From the NCBI RefSeq assembly GCF_963678635.1, contig NC_087067.1, forward strand, positions 30,478,401 to 30,542,400: a stretch of DNA of 64,000 bases. The letters are read 5' to 3'. A program made the translations under genes and the position numbers. Below are positions 61,105 through 64,000 of the stretch, piece by piece. This DNA is from Symsagittifera roscoffensis. Its lineage: Eukaryota > Xenacoelomorpha > Acoela > Convolutidae. A model generated the notes under the pieces. The model was not told the DNA's origin and did no database searches. It saw nothing but the letters and a program-made list of their open reading frames with translations. How positions within the stretch are numbered: the stretch's first letter is position 1; the number at the start of each line of letters is the position of its first letter.

Positions 61105-64000
61105 AAGACGTTTTCATGGCTCTCGTGGGTGGGGTCTACTAAGGCATTCCATCATTACGATCAGCAAACGTTTCAGCGACGAACACTCCGCTCCGAGCGC
61201 CTGAGTTTTTCTCCTGTGATGTACTAGTTGGAAGGTTCGGACGCTCCGACTAGTACAATTTTTAGCTTTTTAACCTAGTTTAGACCGAAAACTCCGGGGA
61301 TTGGAGGTGTAGGTCGGAAGTCATGAGCCGACTTCTCACAAGCTCCTGGGACCAAAAATAATTAAAATGAAAGCCTTAAATTAAACGAAAATAGTGTAAA
61401 ACTATGAAAATCCAAAATAAATTTTACTTTAGAATGAAAAGGAACAAAAACAGTGAAAACATAAAATGACATTTTATATTTTTTTTCCGGACGAAATATG
61501 ATTCAACTTTTCTGGTTGTGGTTATTTTAGATTGATTTAATTCATTCCTGATCGAAAGATCAAGTGTTTTGCTTGTTGGTTAGGTAACCCTACCTTGAGT
61601 CTTGACTGAATACTTAAGCACGTAATTGAGAATTTTGCCTGTGATTGGAGGGTTGAGCGGCAAGCTGACAGACATGCTTCGGGCATATCAGGGTCATTAG
61701 GGACAAGATCAACAACGACCGATGCATATCGTTTTCGATATTTTAATATCTTTTTGGTACTATTTCAATATACTTAGGTGGTTGGGGTGCGATTTTCCAT
61801 CGGTTGCGAGTTTCCGAGTTAAGGGTCTTCGTTGGGATAATTTGGTGTGAGGGAGGGTATAGTATTATCAACCATTTTTACTAACAGATTACAACCTTCA
61901 ACCTGTGTTGTTTTTTCTCTATCTCCCATACTAGACCCGAACGTTCCAAAAATTTGTCGAAAAATACCAATTTTCGTACCAAACAGGTAACCCCAATGTT
62001 TTAGATATTCGAGTTTTTCCGATTGAAACCAACCAGTCAACCACTACGTATTTTAATCCACCTAAAAAAAGAAACCGCGCGGAACAAGATTTCGGAAAAA
62101 ATGAGAAAATTAAATTTATCGATCAAACGTCGATCGAATTGTTTCGATTGAATTCATCAATATGTTTTGAAGATTAAGATTTTGAGTTTCTTGCGATAAA
62201 GCGATGATTTTTTTTGCAGTAGGAGGTTGTTAAGATAAAGAGCTCAGTTATAAAAACCTTTTTGAATTAACCCTCCGAGCAAGTCTGTGGATAACGATAG
62301 AGACTTAAACATCGGAAATGGAAGGAATTGGAGTTTCCCAACCCGATACTTTTTGACTAAATTTTGTTTCCAAACATATTTTGGTATAATTTTGGCGTTA
62401 TTCAAGTTCAGTACAGGGTTGATGCGCTCGTTTTAAGTATTTTCGAGCGCTTTCAGCAAGAATTGGGAATCAAGACTCTGAAAACTAAAATTGGTATAGA
62501 AAAAAGGCCAATTTAGCAAACGCGTTTTTGTTGATTTCTTAAAGACTACTAAAGCGATCGGAGTTACTTCGGTACCATAAGTTGACGTCTTTGCTTACTT
62601 TTTTGAACCATAACAGATTTTAGATTATAAGGCTTGGGAAAAATTTTTTTTTAATTAGTCAGTGGTGAGAGTCCGGAATTTCAGGAACCCTCCGAGCAGA
62701 TGTTTTTACAAAATTGTAAAAGTATCCTAGAAGGAAGGTTGAAAGGCTGACTTAGCCTTGTTTTAAGCAACTTAGATTGCAGTTGGAGGCTTTTCCGCGG
62801 CGAAAACACTTGATTTCGTAGTTTTCAGGGAAACCACCGAGGTAACCCTCTGGAGTCAGTTAAGCACCTCAAAAACCCTCCTAGGTAAGAAGTTTTTGGG
62901 GAGCCCTCCGAATTAGTTAAAAGTGACCCTCCGGTGTAATTTTTTTTTCAAGTCATTTGACACCAGCGGTAATTTTAGTTAACCCTCCGGAATGTATTAA
63001 GCCTTAATAACCCGCCTTAGTAAGTTTGAGAAGCCCTTCGGTAAAATTTAAGTGCCCGAGGTACCCTCCGAAGTAACCCTCTAACGTAAATTAAGTGTTT
63101 TAAGTACCCTCCAAAGGAAACCTCCCAAGTAACTTAAACCCTCTAACGCCCCTCACAAGCGGAATTCAGAGGAACCCTCCGAGGTAATTTAAATACATCA
63201 AATATCCTTTCGACTTGAAAAAGAAGCTCAACCTATGGCGGGGCGTATATATTAGGAGTGAGAAGACTAGTTGACGCGGAGATTCGCGATCAAATTTAGA
63301 TTCTAAATTGGTTTCATCAGAGTAACCGAACATTTTTTTTATTGCTATTTTGGCTCTGGGGTTGCCTTGGGCAATCCGGAAACACGAAGGAAGAAAGTCT
63401 CGGTGAGTGTATTAGCAAAGAAACACTCACTTGAGAAGAAAATCAGTTGTCCCCTACTCTCATGCACCTGGACTGTACGAGTGTGGTAGACCTTTGCTTG
63501 GATTAAACCTTAAATACACAATTTCAATCAGAGGTTGCCTTGAGCTATTACTAGGACAGCTCGGGCACTCGCAGCGCACATAGCAGAATAATTTGGTGTG
63601 TGCAATAGCAAAAAGACACTGACTTTAGAAGACCATGGCACTGTTCTGCGCTTCGCTCATTTGGAATTTTGGAATGTTCCAATTGAGGTAAGTCTCTTTT
63701 TTTGAGAGATTAGGTTTTACTTCATCCTAGCTGAATTTATCACTGCTAATTTTATAAAGAACTGCATGATTTTAAAACTTGGCAGTGATATGATAAAGCT
63801 ACAGCGGTAATTTGATAGCGATACGAGATTATTTTGTGTCCCTTGTGTGCGTCGGTTATTGTGCCTTATAACATATTATAAACTAAGTACTTGAGCGGGA
63901 TTAAATTTTTCTCACAACTGGGCACACTCAAATTTTTGTTTTAGCTGAATTACATTCAGAGAATTTCTCGAAACCTTTTTTTTGAAGAATCGGGTTTTGA
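61105..64000 (+). promoter_or_regulatory. Leader of the sibling element
   Basis: Holds the primer-site position (TGGCTCTCGTGGGTGGG at 61117-61133, again 12 nt after the LTR), a run of ACCCTCCG motifs (62270-63190), hairpin units (63361-63575) and the ACTGC stem-loop (63738-63790), in the same order as the young copy. GAACAC at 61181 and similar variants show decay of the motif near the LTR. Confidence 0.7.

Larger units (their letters stand above)
60301..64000 (+). mobile_element. Older sibling of the giant element, 5' end only
   Basis: A diverged LTR (60301-61104) and leader (61105-64000) of the same family as 38648-56533, but on the forward strand. The window ends before its gag. Similarity to the young copy is patchy with many indels, so this copy is much older or a different subfamily. 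All small ORFs in it are incidental. Confidence 0.8.

Overview
ORGANISM. The window reads as the nuclear genome of an invertebrate animal. It is AT-rich, with GT-AG introns, long introns full of degenerate repeats, one clearly conserved animal housekeeping gene (EXOSC9), and metazoan-type LTR and non-LTR retrotransposons. I cannot assign a phylum. No bacterial, organellar or viral genome features were seen. LAYOUT. 1-10499: mostly non-coding. It holds one orphan two-exon gene for a predicted secreted cysteine-containing protein (3184-6689) and several worn repeats. 10500-16583: an inactivated Ty3/gypsy-type LTR retrotransposon on the + strand with 255-bp LTRs. 17408-38021: a large + strand gene for a coiled-coil protein of 1,379 aa in eight exons. 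All its splice phases agree. Its introns hold an inverted MITE pair (21394-22402), a foldback element (24139-25492), a 5'-truncated LINE (34009-35830), a SINE-like insertion (36832-37028) and several copies of another intronic repeat. The complete EXOSC9 gene lies on the opposite strand (28121-32186) inside the 8.8-kb intron between exons 3 and 4. 38326-59207: a restriction-like-endonuclease (RLE) type non-LTR retrotransposon on the - strand, split in two by a giant Ty3/gypsy-type LTR element (38648-56533, 17,886 bp, - strand). 59208-60300: spacer, a second SINE-like copy and a decayed LINE tail. 60301-64000: the 5' LTR and leader of an older, diverged sibling of the giant element, on the + strand and cut off by the window edge. 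THE GIANT ELEMENT is the most notable system here. Its 875-bp LTRs are almost identical (I see four substitutions), so it is young. Sense order: 5' LTR; a primer-binding site resembling a tRNA-Asn 3' end; a 3.1-kb leader with dozens of ACCCTCC motifs and tandem hairpins; a 204-aa ORF; one in-frame stop; gag with two CCHC knuckles; a +1 frame change; an intact 2.3-kilo-residue pol (protease, RT, RNase H, a ~500-aa insert with SGES repeats, integrase, an acidic linker and a C-terminal macro-like domain); two extra overlapping ORFs of 256 and 528 aa that look like neither env nor anything else I recognise; 3' LTR. The sibling shares the LTR, primer-site position, leader motif array and hairpins, including one covarying base pair, so these leader features appear to be selected. 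HOW THE GENES RELATE. The host genes (coiled-coil, EXOSC9, orphan secreted protein) show no functional link. EXOSC9 is a core-ring subunit of the RNA exosome. The coiled-coil protein carries many xQT motifs of the kind bound by dynein light chain LC8. The rest of the window records repeated transposon invasion, with insertions nested inside older insertions.
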